Source: CBDCVO01 sp965223085
GTDB lineage: Bacteria; Pseudomonadota; Gammaproteobacteria; Ga0077536
Length of the DNA stretch: 64,000 bases
Assembly (NCBI GenBank): GCA_965223085.1
Contig: OZ244981.1
Span: forward strand, 558,001-622,000
Direction of reading: 5' to 3'
Position numbers and translations under genes: made by a program. The notes below the pieces were generated by a model. That model ran no database searches and was not told where the DNA came from. It saw nothing but the letters and a program-made list of their open reading frames with translations. How positions within the stretch are numbered: position 1 is the stretch's first letter; every line of letters begins with the position of its first letter. Positions 8,676 to 18,259 of the stretch are shown here, in pieces.

Positions 8676-10490
8676 GTGCCTCGCGATAAGCATTGTGCGG
8701 CTGGCATCGCGTGCCTATTTTTCACCTTAGCGACGACGCCAGCGGAGTCACCGGCTACCGCGGTTGATGATCAACGCCTGCTAAATGCCGCGAGTGATCC
8801 TCAGAATTGGCTCAGCTTCGGACAAAACTACACCAATCAACGCTACTCGGCGCTGGCGCAAATTACCACGGACAACGTTACACAGCTCGCGCCCCGGTGG
8901 ACCTACAATTCAGGTGCGCGGGGGCCATTTCAAGTCCAACCCTTAATCGCCGACGGCGTCATGTACCTCACTTTGCCAGGCAACGACGTTGTGGCGCTCG
9001 ATGCCGCTACCGGAACGATACGCTGGCGCTACGCTCACCAGCCGCGTGTCGCCAAAGTCAAAGGCAATCCCGCTAATCGCGGCGCCGCACTCGCTTATGG
9101 CAAAGTTTTTACCGCGACCAATGACGGGCGCTTGCTGGCCTTGGACCGCACTAGTGGCAAGCTCGTGTGGGATGCGCTCATCGCCCGACCGCTGCCAAAT
9201 GAACTCGAAAACCTAGACGCTGCGAGCCGCGCCGCGCTGCTTAAGAACATCGACGCCTTGCCGGCGAAAATGCCACCTTTGGTTTTCCGCGGTAAGATCA
9301 TCGTCGGCGTAACTTCGGCCGGTTATGGGATCTACTACAACTTGGGGGTAAAAACACGCCGCGGCCCGGCGCCGCACCCGCAATACTTTCTCGGCAAACG
9401 CGGCTTTATCGCCGCTTTTGATGCGGAAACGGGAAATGAACTATGGCGTTGGCATACCACCCGCCCGCATCACTGGGAGGGGGAATTTAAGGGCACGACA
9501 GCGCAGGGCGAATCACTGGGGCGTGACATCCCAGCGGAACGTACGATGGCCGCAACCTTGCAAGACCGTTGGCGCATGGGTGGCAGTTCCACTTGGTCTA
9601 CTCCGGCGCTCGATCCCAGCTTAGGCCTGATCTATCTCGGCACCGGCAACGGCTCTCCCAACGATGTCCCGAGTGCACGGCCCGGCGATAATCTTCACGC
9701 CAGTTCGCTGGTCGCGCTGGATGTCGATAGCGGTGAGCTGCGCTGGCATTACCAATACGTGCCGCACGACGTTTGGGGTTACGACATGGCGAATCCTGCG
9801 GTTCTTTTCGCAGTCAAACTCGACAACGAGACCGTGCCGGCAGTCGGCATCGCGGGCAAAACGGGTTGGTTCTATGCCCATGATCGCCGTAACGGAAAAT
9901 TGTTGTTTCGTTCCGAAGCGGTCGTGCCACAGCACAATTTATTTCGCACGCCTACCGATCGAGGTGTATTGATCTCGCCAGGATCGTTTGGCGGTGTATC
10001 GTGGTCACCAAGTTCTTATGATCCTTTCAACGGGATACTGTTCATCGCGGGAATTCATAGGCCGACTTTATTGCGGTTGGAATATGCCGAGGAGAAAAAC
10101 GGTCGCATACCTTATATCGCCACGGATATCGCGATTGACGAACCCAGTTGGGGCACGCTATCCGCACTCGACTTAAACGCAAACGGGCGCATTCAGTGGC
10201 AAGTAAAAACCCCTCAACCCTTGCTCGGCGGTGTACTCGCCACCGCGGGTGATCTCGTTTTCACCGGCGAAGGTAGCGGCAACTTCGCCGCGTTCGATGC
10301 GCGTTCCGGCGCGCGTCTATGGGGCCACGACCTCGGGGCCGGCGTCAACGCACCACCGGTAAGCTACCAAGTCGGCGATGAACAATTCATCGCCGTCGCG
10401 GCCGGCGGTAGTCGTTTTTTCGGTTACGCAGCCGGCGACGTGGTGGCCGCTTTTGCGTTGCCCCGCGAGGCGCAAGGTGCAGCACCGTAA
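8676..10490 (+). CDS. PQQ-dependent (quinoprotein) alcohol dehydrogenase
   Basis: 604 residues from GTG 8676, after AGGGAGAG. A hydrophobic signal peptide precedes the mature start near residue 25, so it is periplasmic. Beta-propeller Trp-docking repeats are visible, for example DAATGTIRWRY, DRTSGKLVWD, DAETGNELWRW, DVDSGELRWHYQ, DARSGARLWG. WLSFGQNYTNQRYSAL is the N-terminal family signature, and DVWGYD is the conserved active-site segment. No CxxCH haem motif and no adjacent Cys pair (the disulfide ring of methanol dehydrogenases) is seen, so electrons must leave through a separate cytochrome c. Last gene of the operon. Confidence 0.92.
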   Translation: MPRDKHCAAGIACLFFTLATTPAESPATAVDDQRLLNAASDPQNWLSFGQNYTNQRYSALAQITTDNVTQLAPRWTYNSGARGPFQVQPLIADGVMYLTLPGNDVVALDAATGTIRWRYAHQPRVAKVKGNPANRGAALAYGKVFTATNDGRLLALDRTSGKLVWDALIARPLPNELENLDAASRAALLKNIDALPAKMPPLVFRGKIIVGVTSAGYGIYYNLGVKTRRGPAPHPQYFLGKRGFIAAFDAETGNELWRWHTTRPHHWEGEFKGTTAQGESLGRDIPAERTMAATLQDRWRMGGSSTWSTPALDPSLGLIYLGTGNGSPNDVPSARPGDNLHASSLVALDVDSGELRWHYQYVPHDVWGYDMANPAVLFAVKLDNETVPAVGIAGKTGWFYAHDRRNGKLLFRSEAVVPQHNLFRTPTDRGVLISPGSFGGVSWSPSSYDPFNGILFIAGIHRPTLLRLEYAEEKNGRIPYIATDIAIDEPSWGTLSALDLNANGRIQWQVKTPQPLLGGVLATAGDLVFTGEGSGNFAAFDARSGARLWGHDLGAGVNAPPVSYQVGDEQFIAVAAGGSRFFGYAAGDVVAAFALPREAQGAAP

Positions 10491-10647
10491 CGCAGCATCA
10501 ATTTTCACGCACGGCACCCTGTGGAGACGAGCGCGCACTTCCAGCGACGCAATCTGGAATACCTACATTGTTGGGATAACTTAGCGAAAAAATTTCAGCC
10601 GAAGTAAGGTCACATAGTCGCTGATATGATCAAGATAGTGTAAGCAG

Positions 10648-10959
10648 ATGAAACTCGCTCCGCAGAAACACCTCGCGACGGCAGGCTGATCCTCGTGAGC
10701 CGCGACCTTAAAACCGCGTACGCATCCGGTGCAGTCCGTCGACACGATGCAGGCAGCGCTCGATAACTCGGATAAAGTCGCAGCAAAACTAGTCGCGGGC
10801 TTTGCTTGCATCGCCGAAGCACGGGCGCGCCAGACTACCGCAAGCGGCACGACATCGGACGGGTTTTTAGGTTTTGGCGATCAGATCAGACTGGCGTTGT
10901 TCGACTACGAAGACCACTCGGTACTCGGTGCAATTGAACAAGTCGTACAGCGGGCTTGA
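10648..10959 (+). pseudogene. Broken fumarylacetoacetate-hydrolase-family gene
   Basis: Two ends of an FAH-family protein are joined without the catalytic middle. The 5' part reads MKLA, then after a frameshift PRDGRLILVSRDLKTAYA, then after a second shift TMQAALDNSDKVAAKL, all typical of the bacterial FAH N-terminus. The 3' part reads FLGFGDQIRLALFDYEDHSVLGAIEQVV, the usual C-terminal strand and ending. The intact family has about 330 residues; barely 100 codons remain. The metal-binding region is absent, so it is non-functional. It suggests former aromatic-amino-acid or homogentisate-type catabolism. Confidence 0.75.
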
Positions 10960-11009
10960 GCGTCGTGCTGCATAGTAGTGTCCTACCCGCCACATAAACT
11001 CCGGTGTCG

Positions 11010-12368
11010 CTACCGCCAGTGAAAACTCAGCGTCCCGTCCACCCAACGCGGTGAATGAATGATGTCCTCACCGATACCGTAACTCGCCGCCAACGGGAAC
11101 GCGAGTGTGTTGGGCCGCGCGTCGCCCAGGTTCTTGACAAACAACGCCGCGGGATACCGGTAGGAAATACAACCAATCATCGTTCGGCCGCCAATCTAAT
11201 TCGATTTTCGCTGCGACGTTGCTAAAGTCATTGTCGGTCAAACCGCCCGCCGGCGTTAACACCGAATCGGCAACGAGATCAAAATCGGAATCGACGCCCA
11301 GTGGCGCCCCGCCACGAGAAAAATTGACGCTCCCGATGCCGAAGCCGTCGTTACCGATAAATGCGGCACCGGGTATGCGAATAAAGTCCGCATTTTTAAG
11401 TAGCCGGTTACGGACGTCAAACGAAAAGCGTCGAAACCCCATTCGCTGCGACCAATTGCGGTGCCGACGCCAGTTTTTAGTTCGGACGGCCCTTCGAATT
11501 GCTCATTATCAGGGTCATTGTCGTTTCTGACCCCAAAAAAGTCAGCGGGCGCGAGAACTTCGCCACCGGTGACGGGAGCAACCGTCAGTGGTTTGGTTTG
11601 AAACGCGTAGACATTGCCTTCGCTATTCGCGTAGGCGACCCGCACTGTCGCGCTGAGTTGTTCGGTTACATCAACTAACAGTTGCGCACGTCCGGCGACG
11701 ACATCAGCCTCGTGAAATTCTTCGTTGCGCAGCGGATATCCAACCAGCCATCGTGCTCATTCGTCGCTGCAGGTACGCGCGCGTAGAGTCGATCGTTTAA
11801 GGGTACGTTGACCGCTCCCTCAAACTTGACTTGATCATGTTCGGCCAGCGTGAGAGCGTCATAGGCTTCGAATTCAGGAGCTGGTTTATTAGTTAACCAA
11901 TGCACGAGCCCGCCGGTCGCATTGCGTCCGAACAAGGTACCCTGCGGGTCACGCAGCACTTCGACGCGATCGAGATCGTACATTAACAAGTCGACTGCCG
12001 ACATCGGCCCGATATAGAACTCATCGGTAAAGGCCGTAACGGGTGCCGCGGGGCCGTCATTGAAGTCGTTCAATGCGACGCCCCGAATCGCGATATTGGC
12101 GTTTGAACCGGGACCGTTTTGCAACTGGATGTCGACGCCGGGCGAGTGCACGGCGACTTCAGTGGCGTTGGTAAACCCGAGTTCCTTAGATCTGCTCTCC
12201 CGTGAACGCGGTCACTGCAATACCGACGTCTCGCAAAGACTGCTCGCGTTTTTGGGCTGTGACCGTGACTTCCTCCAACACGCCCGCGACGAGCGAGCGC
12301 ACGGCGCAAAACGATAGAACAGATAATGGTGTCGATTTACATCGATGCTTCATAGCCGCGTCCCCCAA
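11010..12368 (-). pseudogene. Broken TonB-dependent receptor gene
   Basis: Read on the minus strand from 12368: a signal-like start and EEVTVTAQKREQSLRDVGIAVTAF (TonB box and plug entry), then in other frames VDIQLQNGPGSNANIAIRGV, DRVEVLRDPQGTLFGRNATGG (plug), barrel pieces such as VAYANSEGNVYAFQTKP and SNVAAKIELDWRPNDDW, and finally a C-terminus IHSPRWVDGTLSFHWR ending TAA/TAG near 11010. At least four frame changes and a loss of about half the barrel show it is dead. Family role would be uptake of large substrates across the outer membrane. An intact relative lies at 39.4-41.6 kb. Confidence 0.85.
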
Positions 12369-12537
12369 AATACGCCAGCCACCGCGACGCCATTGTGCGT
12401 CCTTCTATCTCTATGAAATAGAAATAAAATTTTCGTATTGCCGAAAATTATCACGGTTAGCGGAGCGCTAGATCTGACAAGATTAGGTAGCGTGGCACCG
12501 TGACTGAAATCGACTATAGTCGAGTTTTGGCTAGAAT

Positions 12538-13005
12538 ATGCCTGCAACGGTAAATGATCTATACGTCGCGCTAGCCGCGCAAGTGGGCGACGAGTTGGTG
12601 GTGCAGATATAACCACCAATTGCGTCTGAAGATATCAGTCGCTGGGAAGATATTGTGGTCACGCTGTGCAAGCGCGGGTTGCGATTCTACCAAGACAAAC
12701 CGCATGCCCGACAACTAGTGATCGGTGGGAGAATCCCGCCACAAATAAAACGTGCGGATCGCGACAATGACCGCCGCATGAGTGTTGTCATTCGCGAACA
12801 TTTTGCCGCACATTTTGAAATGCCGAAGATCCCCAATGAATTAGATGTATTTTTTGTGGTCGAAATTGTTGATTTGTTTTATTGCTTGTCGATGCTCCGC
12901 TACAACGAAGTAACAAAGTCGATGATGGACGAAGCCGCGCGCGCCGCGGCAGCTTACCTGCGAATTTACTTACCGGAAGTGATGCCACGTTTGCGCCCGA
13001 CATAG
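12538..13005 (+). pseudogene. Decayed TetR-type regulator (ligand domain only)
   Basis: The frame from 12538 (MPATVNDLYVALAAQVGDEL) looks like the helix after the TetR DNA-binding domain, and stops early. A shifted frame from 12655 continues WEDIVVTLCKRGLRFYQDKPHARQLVIGG and runs 116 residues to 13005, with helices typical of a TetR ligand-binding domain (PNELDVFFVVEIVDLFYCLSM). No helix-turn-helix is visible upstream, so it could not bind DNA. It could still be read as a 116-residue orphan protein, but the frame break favours decay. Confidence 0.55.
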
Positions 13006-13402
13006 CCGATCCGGTAGATGGCTTGGCATAGCGCTAGCAGTCGTTGCACCGCACACTTAGTCTAAAAATCCTCTTTGCACGGGCACTTGAGATCGTCGCG
13101 GCATCCACCCAATGCGTGAAACTGAACTCGACCCGCCATCATCGGTGCGCCAAATAACCGGTAGCTCGCAGCGGTCACCTGAGGATTGTAGGTTACTCGA
13201 CACAAACCAGACACCCAGTGAGGCGACCAATTAGAGGCAAATCAATAAGCTGATGGCATCGCGGTGGCAAAGATCGCAGCCGTGTTGAGGCCTAATCCCC
13301 AACGGGGGTACACTGAACTTTAATTAACTTTAATTTTTGTGTAGCCGCCTACTGCTGCGGTGCACTACAACCTCCGAAACGACCTTATTATTCGGTGCGC
13401 CC
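13006..13402. other. Intergenic, no gene seen
   Basis: About 400 bp between the TetR remnant and the penicillin acylase gene. Neither strand shows a protein-like frame. The last 60 bp are AT-rich with a repeated TTAACTTTAATT-type motif at about 13320-13335 that could belong to the promoter of the acylase gene. Confidence 0.5.
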
Positions 13403-16279
13403 ATGTTAAAAAATATACTCCGAAACGCTCTCCTGGCTGTGATCTTCTGTTGTTCGTACCTACCGCTGTCGACGCTCGCCAAAAACGATAACAAACGTGT
13501 AGAAATACTGCGACTGGCGCAGTTGCAAAAGCCGGCAAGTATCATTCGCGACACTTGGGGGCTTGCTCATGTCCGAGCACGCAACGAGCACGATCTGTTT
13601 TTCCTACAAGGATATGTTCACGCGCACGATCGCCTGTTCCAGATGGACGTTAGCCGTCGCACCGGCCACGGCACACTCGCGACATTATTGGGTCAGGGCG
13701 CGTTGTCCAGCGATGTGGAGTTGCGCACGATAGGGTTGCGCCGCGCCGCGGAGCGATCGCTAGCGGCTTATTCACCACGGGTTATCTCGGCGTTAGAAGC
13801 CTATGTAGCGGGCGTCAACTATTTCGTATTCGAGTCCGGTGCGGCGCTGCCACCGGAGTATGGCGTGATTGGCTTCGACGTCAATGATCCCGCCGGTGCG
13901 TTCCCACGCTGGGAGCTGGTGGATACTCTCGTCGTCGGCAAGTTATTAGCTTTTGGCCTATCGTTCGATCTCAACGACATCGACAATAGCATCGCATTGC
14001 AGGCTTTTAGTGTGGCGCTCGGCGCGCCGCGCGGCGCTGCACTCTTTTTTCAAGACTTGTATCGCACACAACCCTTCGACTCCGCATCCACGGTACCCGA
14101 CGCCGGCGGTTCCGGGCCGCCAATCCGACCGCACCGCCATGGGCATCGTTACCACAATTGGCGTGCGGCGAACGCGAAAGCCGCGGACATGGCGCGTCGT
14201 TACAAAGAAAAAGCTGGCAAGGTGCCTATGCTGAAAAAAATCATGGCACGAGACCATACCAGTCGAGGTTCGAATGAATGGGCGGTCGCGGGTGCTAAAT
14301 CGGACAGTGGGCTGCCTATCATGGCCAACGATTCGCACCTCGCCCTGGACATGCCCACGACATTTTATCCGATGCACCTACGCGCCCGAAATATCGATGT
14401 GATCGGGAATGGGTTTGCCGGTGTGCCGTTCGTTGTAATCGGACACAACCGCAGCATCACCTGGGGTGCGACTGTTAACCCGATGGACGTCACAGACATT
14501 TATATGGATCAACTCGTACCGAATGCTGACTCACCGATTGGTTTGGGCATTTTGTTTGAGGGTCAGTCCACACCAATTATTCCGGTACCCGAGCAGTACT
14601 TCATTAACGCCGATGTCGATAGCGATGGGCGACCTGACGGTGTCATCGTACCGGTGCCACCTAACCCGGCGATACCTGCAGCCAGTTTGACGGTACCAGC
14701 GCGTAACAACGGCGTCATTATCGATTTCGATCCCGTTAATGGTAGCGCGTTGACAGTGCAATATACCGGATTTGCGGCCACCACCGAACTGGAAACGTTC
14801 TATCGGTGGAACAAAGCCAAAGGCTTGCGCGATTTCCGCCGCGGACTTAGAAGTTTCGATGTCGGTTCTCAGAATTGGTCCTACGCAGACCGCTGGGGCA
14901 ATATCGCTTATTTCACGAGTGCCGAAATGCCCATTCGCGAAGACTTGCAAGCCGGCAGCGTCGTCGGACTACCCCCATTTTTTATTCGCGACGGCGCCGG
15001 CGGAAACAACGAATGGATGACCGTGCAGAATTTGCAAGCGGGGCAAGCCCTACCCTATGAAATCCTGCCACCTACCGAAATGCCGCACCTTATTAATCCC
15101 CTCAACGGCTGGTACGTCAACGCGAACAACGACCCCGCAGGCACGAGCCTGGATAACGATCCGCTCAATGAGAGCCGACCTAGCGGCGGTATTTATTACC
15201 TTAACCAAGGCTATGCTTCCGGCTTCCGCGCCGGCCGCATCAAGCAGCGTATCGAGTCAGCGCTCGCTGAGGACGGCAGTCTTTCCTTTGAGGACATGCA
15301 GAGCATACAGGCGGACGTTGGATTGCGCGATGCACAGTTCTTCGTGCCGCTATTGCTTGAGGCGATCGCCGACGGCCAGAAAACTGGCGCCGACGCAGCG
15401 CTAGCCACACTCGCCGCGGAGGCACGCATTCAAGAAGCCGCTAAGCGGATGACTGCTTGGCGGGACTACGATTACACCACGCCGACCGGAATTCGTGAAG
15501 GTTACGATGCGAGCGATAAGAACGGTGAACGCGGCGTTCCGAGCAACGAAGAAATTGCCAACAGCGTGGCCACGAGCATTTACAGCGTTTGGCGTTCTAG
15601 TTTCGTGCAGAACAGCATTGATGCGACATTGAGCAGCATGGGTCTGCTTGATTTCGCCCCGGGCAGCAGCCCGTCGATGACCGCTTTGCAGAACTTGTTG
15701 AGAAACGGAGGCGTATCCGCTTCAGGCGTAGATTTCTTCGCCGCCGGCGGTACGGCTGATCCCAAGCTCAACGCCCAAATCGTCGTGCTGCAAAGCCTCG
15801 CGGACAGCCTCGACCGGCTCGCTGGCGCCGAGTTCGCACCCGCTTTCGGTAATAGCACGAACCAGGACGACTACCGTTGGGGCAAACTCCACCGCATTGT
15901 GATGGACTCACCGTTGGGTGGGCCATTCAGCGTACCGCCGGCGGCCGGTGAATTTCCACCACCATTGGCGAACTTACGCGGTATACCCACAGACGGCGGA
16001 TTTGGGGTGGTCGACGCGTCATCGCACAGCGCACGCGCCGCCGGTGTTGATGGCTTCATGTTCGGCAGCGGGCCGACCAACCGACTGGTCGTCGAGATGG
16101 CGCGCCGCGGACCCTCGCAGGCAGAATCCGTCTGGCCCGGTGGCATGAACGCGGTACCGGTTAACGAATTCTATCTTAACCAGCTGCCGTACTGGCTTAC
16201 TAACGATGCCATTCCGCTATGGTTCCGCACCCGGGCGCTACTGCGCCATGCGGCGCAAGCGCTTATCTTACTACCGTAA
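13403..16279 (+). CDS. Penicillin-acylase-family amidohydrolase (S45, Ntn-hydrolase)
   Basis: 958 residues from ATG 13403, chosen because it begins a signal peptide (MLKNILRNALLAVIFCCSYLPLSTLA); the open frame reaches back 22 codons further without an export signal. Domain order of the S45 family: alpha chain with DTWGLAHVRARNEHDLFFLQGYVHAHDRLFQMD, spacer, then the autocatalytic junction with nucleophile Ser290 in GSNEWAVAG, and beta chain with NDSHLAL and GHNRSITWGATV. Periplasmic. Family members cleave penicillins, acyl-homoserine lactones or other N-acyl amides; which one is unknown. Longer than Escherichia coli penicillin G acylase (846). Confidence 0.92.
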   Translation: MLKNILRNALLAVIFCCSYLPLSTLAKNDNKRVEILRLAQLQKPASIIRDTWGLAHVRARNEHDLFFLQGYVHAHDRLFQMDVSRRTGHGTLATLLGQGALSSDVELRTIGLRRAAERSLAAYSPRVISALEAYVAGVNYFVFESGAALPPEYGVIGFDVNDPAGAFPRWELVDTLVVGKLLAFGLSFDLNDIDNSIALQAFSVALGAPRGAALFFQDLYRTQPFDSASTVPDAGGSGPPIRPHRHGHRYHNWRAANAKAADMARRYKEKAGKVPMLKKIMARDHTSRGSNEWAVAGAKSDSGLPIMANDSHLALDMPTTFYPMHLRARNIDVIGNGFAGVPFVVIGHNRSITWGATVNPMDVTDIYMDQLVPNADSPIGLGILFEGQSTPIIPVPEQYFINADVDSDGRPDGVIVPVPPNPAIPAASLTVPARNNGVIIDFDPVNGSALTVQYTGFAATTELETFYRWNKAKGLRDFRRGLRSFDVGSQNWSYADRWGNIAYFTSAEMPIREDLQAGSVVGLPPFFIRDGAGGNNEWMTVQNLQAGQALPYEILPPTEMPHLINPLNGWYVNANNDPAGTSLDNDPLNESRPSGGIYYLNQGYASGFRAGRIKQRIESALAEDGSLSFEDMQSIQADVGLRDAQFFVPLLLEAIADGQKTGADAALATLAAEARIQEAAKRMTAWRDYDYTTPTGIREGYDASDKNGERGVPSNEEIANSVATSIYSVWRSSFVQNSIDATLSSMGLLDFAPGSSPSMTALQNLLRNGGVSASGVDFFAAGGTADPKLNAQIVVLQSLADSLDRLAGAEFAPAFGNSTNQDDYRWGKLHRIVMDSPLGGPFSVPPAAGEFPPPLANLRGIPTDGGFGVVDASSHSARAAGVDGFMFGSGPTNRLVVEMARRGPSQAESVWPGGMNAVPVNEFYLNQLPYWLTNDAIPLWFRTRALLRHAAQALILLP

Positions 16280-16344
16280 GCGGTAGCGCACCGGTAAACA
16301 CGTGTTCAATCGGGCTAGCAGCCCGTCGTGAGCGAGAACGGGGC

Positions 16345-16671
16345 TTAGCTAGCTGCTGCTGATTCATCCAGCTGAGCACCCCACTGCCCGTAGGGGTAAA
16401 GCGCGGTGATCTCAACGTCGACGATATCGTGGTAGCCCTCCTTTCAAATCGGCAAGGAATGGATCGCTTGGTCGAGCCCGGCTTCCGAGTCGACTTCGAT
16501 GATCAAAATCACCGCATGTTTTCCTGCGACTTTGAATATCGGTGCGCCTTGTTTTTCGAGCTCTCAGCCCGCCACCGATACACGTTGCCAGACGGCGAAA
16601 AAATCTTTATTCGATACATCACGGGGTTTTTTTAGTTTGGCATTGAGCAGGAAGTGCATGATTCGCTTCAT
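16345..16671 (-). pseudogene. Muconolactone-isomerase-like gene with two TGA stops
   Basis: One continuous minus-strand frame of 109 codons, ATG 16671 to TAA 16345. It begins MKRIMHFLLNAKLKKPRDVSNKDFFAVW and continues GAPIFKVAGKHAVILIIEVDS, LDQAIHSLPI, KEGYHDIVDVEITALYPYGQW. This matches muconolactone delta-isomerases (ferredoxin-like fold, about 95-107 residues; catechol ortho-cleavage). Two TGA codons interrupt it, one after VSVAG and one exactly where the family has the Trp of LPLWKEG, so TGG probably became TGA. There is no frameshift, so decay looks recent. Reassignment of TGA is excluded because neighbouring genes end in TGA. Confidence 0.75.
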
Positions 16672-16830
16672 CGGTGTGTTTAAGCGGATAGCTAATCCTT
16701 ATCCTCGGACAAGACTTACCCTTTAATGATGTCAGCAAGCGTCGACCAACAACATCTTGCGCTCAGGGCGGTCATGGGCCTATTCGTTGACCAAGTGGTT
16801 AATAAGTGCGAAGGATAGGCGACTGCCGCG

Positions 16831-17143
16831 ATGCAAGCGCTCGACCACACCTTTTTTGAGCTGTCTGACCGCGTGCGTCGAGCGATCCGGGCGCAGCGCG
16901 CGGCACCGGGACAATGCGCCGTTGCCGAACTTGCCTGGCCGCAGGCATATCCGCGCCGGCCTGCCCGTGTGTGCTACAGAAGGCGTTTCTCAGCGGTGCA
17001 GCTTGAACCCTAAACCACTCGCTGCAGCAAGCGACCGGGTTAGCCAATATATGGCGTTTTGGACCGCACGACTTAGTGCCGTAGAAAGCGCACGCGATTC
17101 GATTGAACGAAACCCGACGCGGCGTAAATCTACTAAGCGTTAA
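16831..17143 (+). pseudogene. Broken ArsR-family regulator
   Basis: The start MQALDHTFFELSDRVRRAIRAQ and CAVAELA match the N-terminal winged helix of ArsR repressors of the type that pair with SRPBCC genes (LDRTFFALSDPTRRAIL is the usual form). After a frameshift the C-terminus appears as RCSLNPKPLAAASDRVSQYMAFWTARLSAVE, the usual ending of that subfamily. The recognition helix (SLPAVSKHLRVLE in relatives) is missing or scrambled. It is followed by an SRPBCC remnant, the classic partner. Confidence 0.72.
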
Positions 17144-17370
17144 GGCGTTGTCCCTGGATCTGGAGTTTGAAACCACGGCGCGATCACTGCGCGCGAGAAA
17201 ACGACTCAAGGCCGGCCCCGCGCGTTTGTTTAGCGCTGGGACGGGCCCAGAGATCACGAAAACTTGGTATGCGCCCCGCGAGTCGATGTCCATTCCTGAG
17301 CTCGAGGTCGACTTGCGTGTGGGTGGCGCTTGGGGTTCATATGTGTAACCCTGAAGGCGAAGACGACTGA
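17103..17370 (+). pseudogene. SRPBCC/AHSA1-type gene, 5' remnant
   Basis: Fragments GPEITKTWYAPRE and IPELEVDLRVGGAW match the ligand-pocket start of AHSA1-like SRPBCC proteins, which have (D/G)PEL-KWWAP and EVDLRVGGAWR. The upstream helix (RLKAGPARLFSAG) corresponds to the usual APPERVFRAW. After a one-base shift it reads MCNPEGED and stops. Only about 80 of the usual 150 residues remain. It overlaps the ArsR remnant's end by about 40 bp and precedes an intact VOC gene, so the three were probably one operon. Confidence 0.65.
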
Positions 17371-17439
17371 GACCTTCGCAATTCACACGCCCAAGAAATC
17401 TATATATATGTGAATATGAATATGAATAAGGAGGAGATA

Positions 17440-18225
17440 ATGACACGCACCGGCAAATTTGTATGGTGGGAGCTGTACACCGACGATGTCGAGAACGCCA
17501 TCGAATTTTACGCGGCGCTGTTCGGCTGGGAGATCATTCAGCAGGATATGGGATCGGACTTCAAATACAACATGATCTGCAACGGCAATAGTGTCGATCA
17601 CGGCATTGCCGGTATCCTATCTAATCAAATTGCAGATGGCGCGCCGCCCCATTGGTTGTCATATCTCAACGTTGACGACGTCGATACCGCAAGCGCCACC
17701 GCTAAAGCGAACGGTGCGAAAGTGCTCAAAGAAGCGACCGACATCCCGACGGTGGGACGCTTTGCGGTGCTTGCTGATCCGCAAGGTGCTGTCTTCGCGC
17801 CGTTTAAATCTGCCAACCCAGCGACGAAACCCGATGATGAAAAAACCTACGGGGATTTCGCGTGGACGGAGTTGCACGCCGCCGACGCGGACGCCGCGGT
17901 CGCTTTCTACCGCAAAATCTGCAGGTGGCAAGACAAGCCCATGGACATGGGTACGGGCATCTACCATGTGCAACACCGCGCCGACGTTGACGTTTCTCAA
18001 GATAGAGGCGAGGCGGGGATCATGACGCGCATGTCAACTGACAAACATCCCAATTGGCTCCCGTACGTATCAGTAGAAAACGTGGATATGCTCAGCGCCA
18101 AGCTTACCGAACACCGCGGCGAGGTGATGATGCCGCCAACGGATATTCCAAACGTCGGCCGTTTCACCGTTTTCAAGGATCCAACGGGGGCCGCACTAGC
18201 CGCGATCACGTTCGGCATGAATTGA
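17440..18225 (+). CDS. Two-domain VOC (glyoxalase/bleomycin-resistance fold) protein
   Basis: 261 residues, start ATG 17440 seven bases behind a strong AAGGAGG (17428-17434). The open frame begins 10 codons earlier, inside the ribosome-binding site. Two VOC repeats: FVWWELYTDDVENAIEFYAALFGWEI (from residue 7) and FAWTELHAADADAAVAFYRKICRW (from about 135). Each ends with VGRF..L/FKDPQGA, where metal or substrate contacts lie. Relatives are annotated as glyoxalases or hydroxylases; no metal triad is certain. It survives intact downstream of the dead ArsR and SRPBCC genes. Confidence 0.9.
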   Translation: MTRTGKFVWWELYTDDVENAIEFYAALFGWEIIQQDMGSDFKYNMICNGNSVDHGIAGILSNQIADGAPPHWLSYLNVDDVDTASATAKANGAKVLKEATDIPTVGRFAVLADPQGAVFAPFKSANPATKPDDEKTYGDFAWTELHAADADAAVAFYRKICRWQDKPMDMGTGIYHVQHRADVDVSQDRGEAGIMTRMSTDKHPNWLPYVSVENVDMLSAKLTEHRGEVMMPPTDIPNVGRFTVFKDPTGAALAAITFGMN

Positions 18226-18259
18226 AACTAACGTCGCTATTTGTCGCGCAACGGCTGGC

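Noticed and set aside
16799..17446. 215-residue minus-strand open frame
   Set aside because: Arg/Pro/Ser-rich low-complexity translation; the plus strand has ArsR and SRPBCC remnants and the start of the VOC gene in the same DNA.
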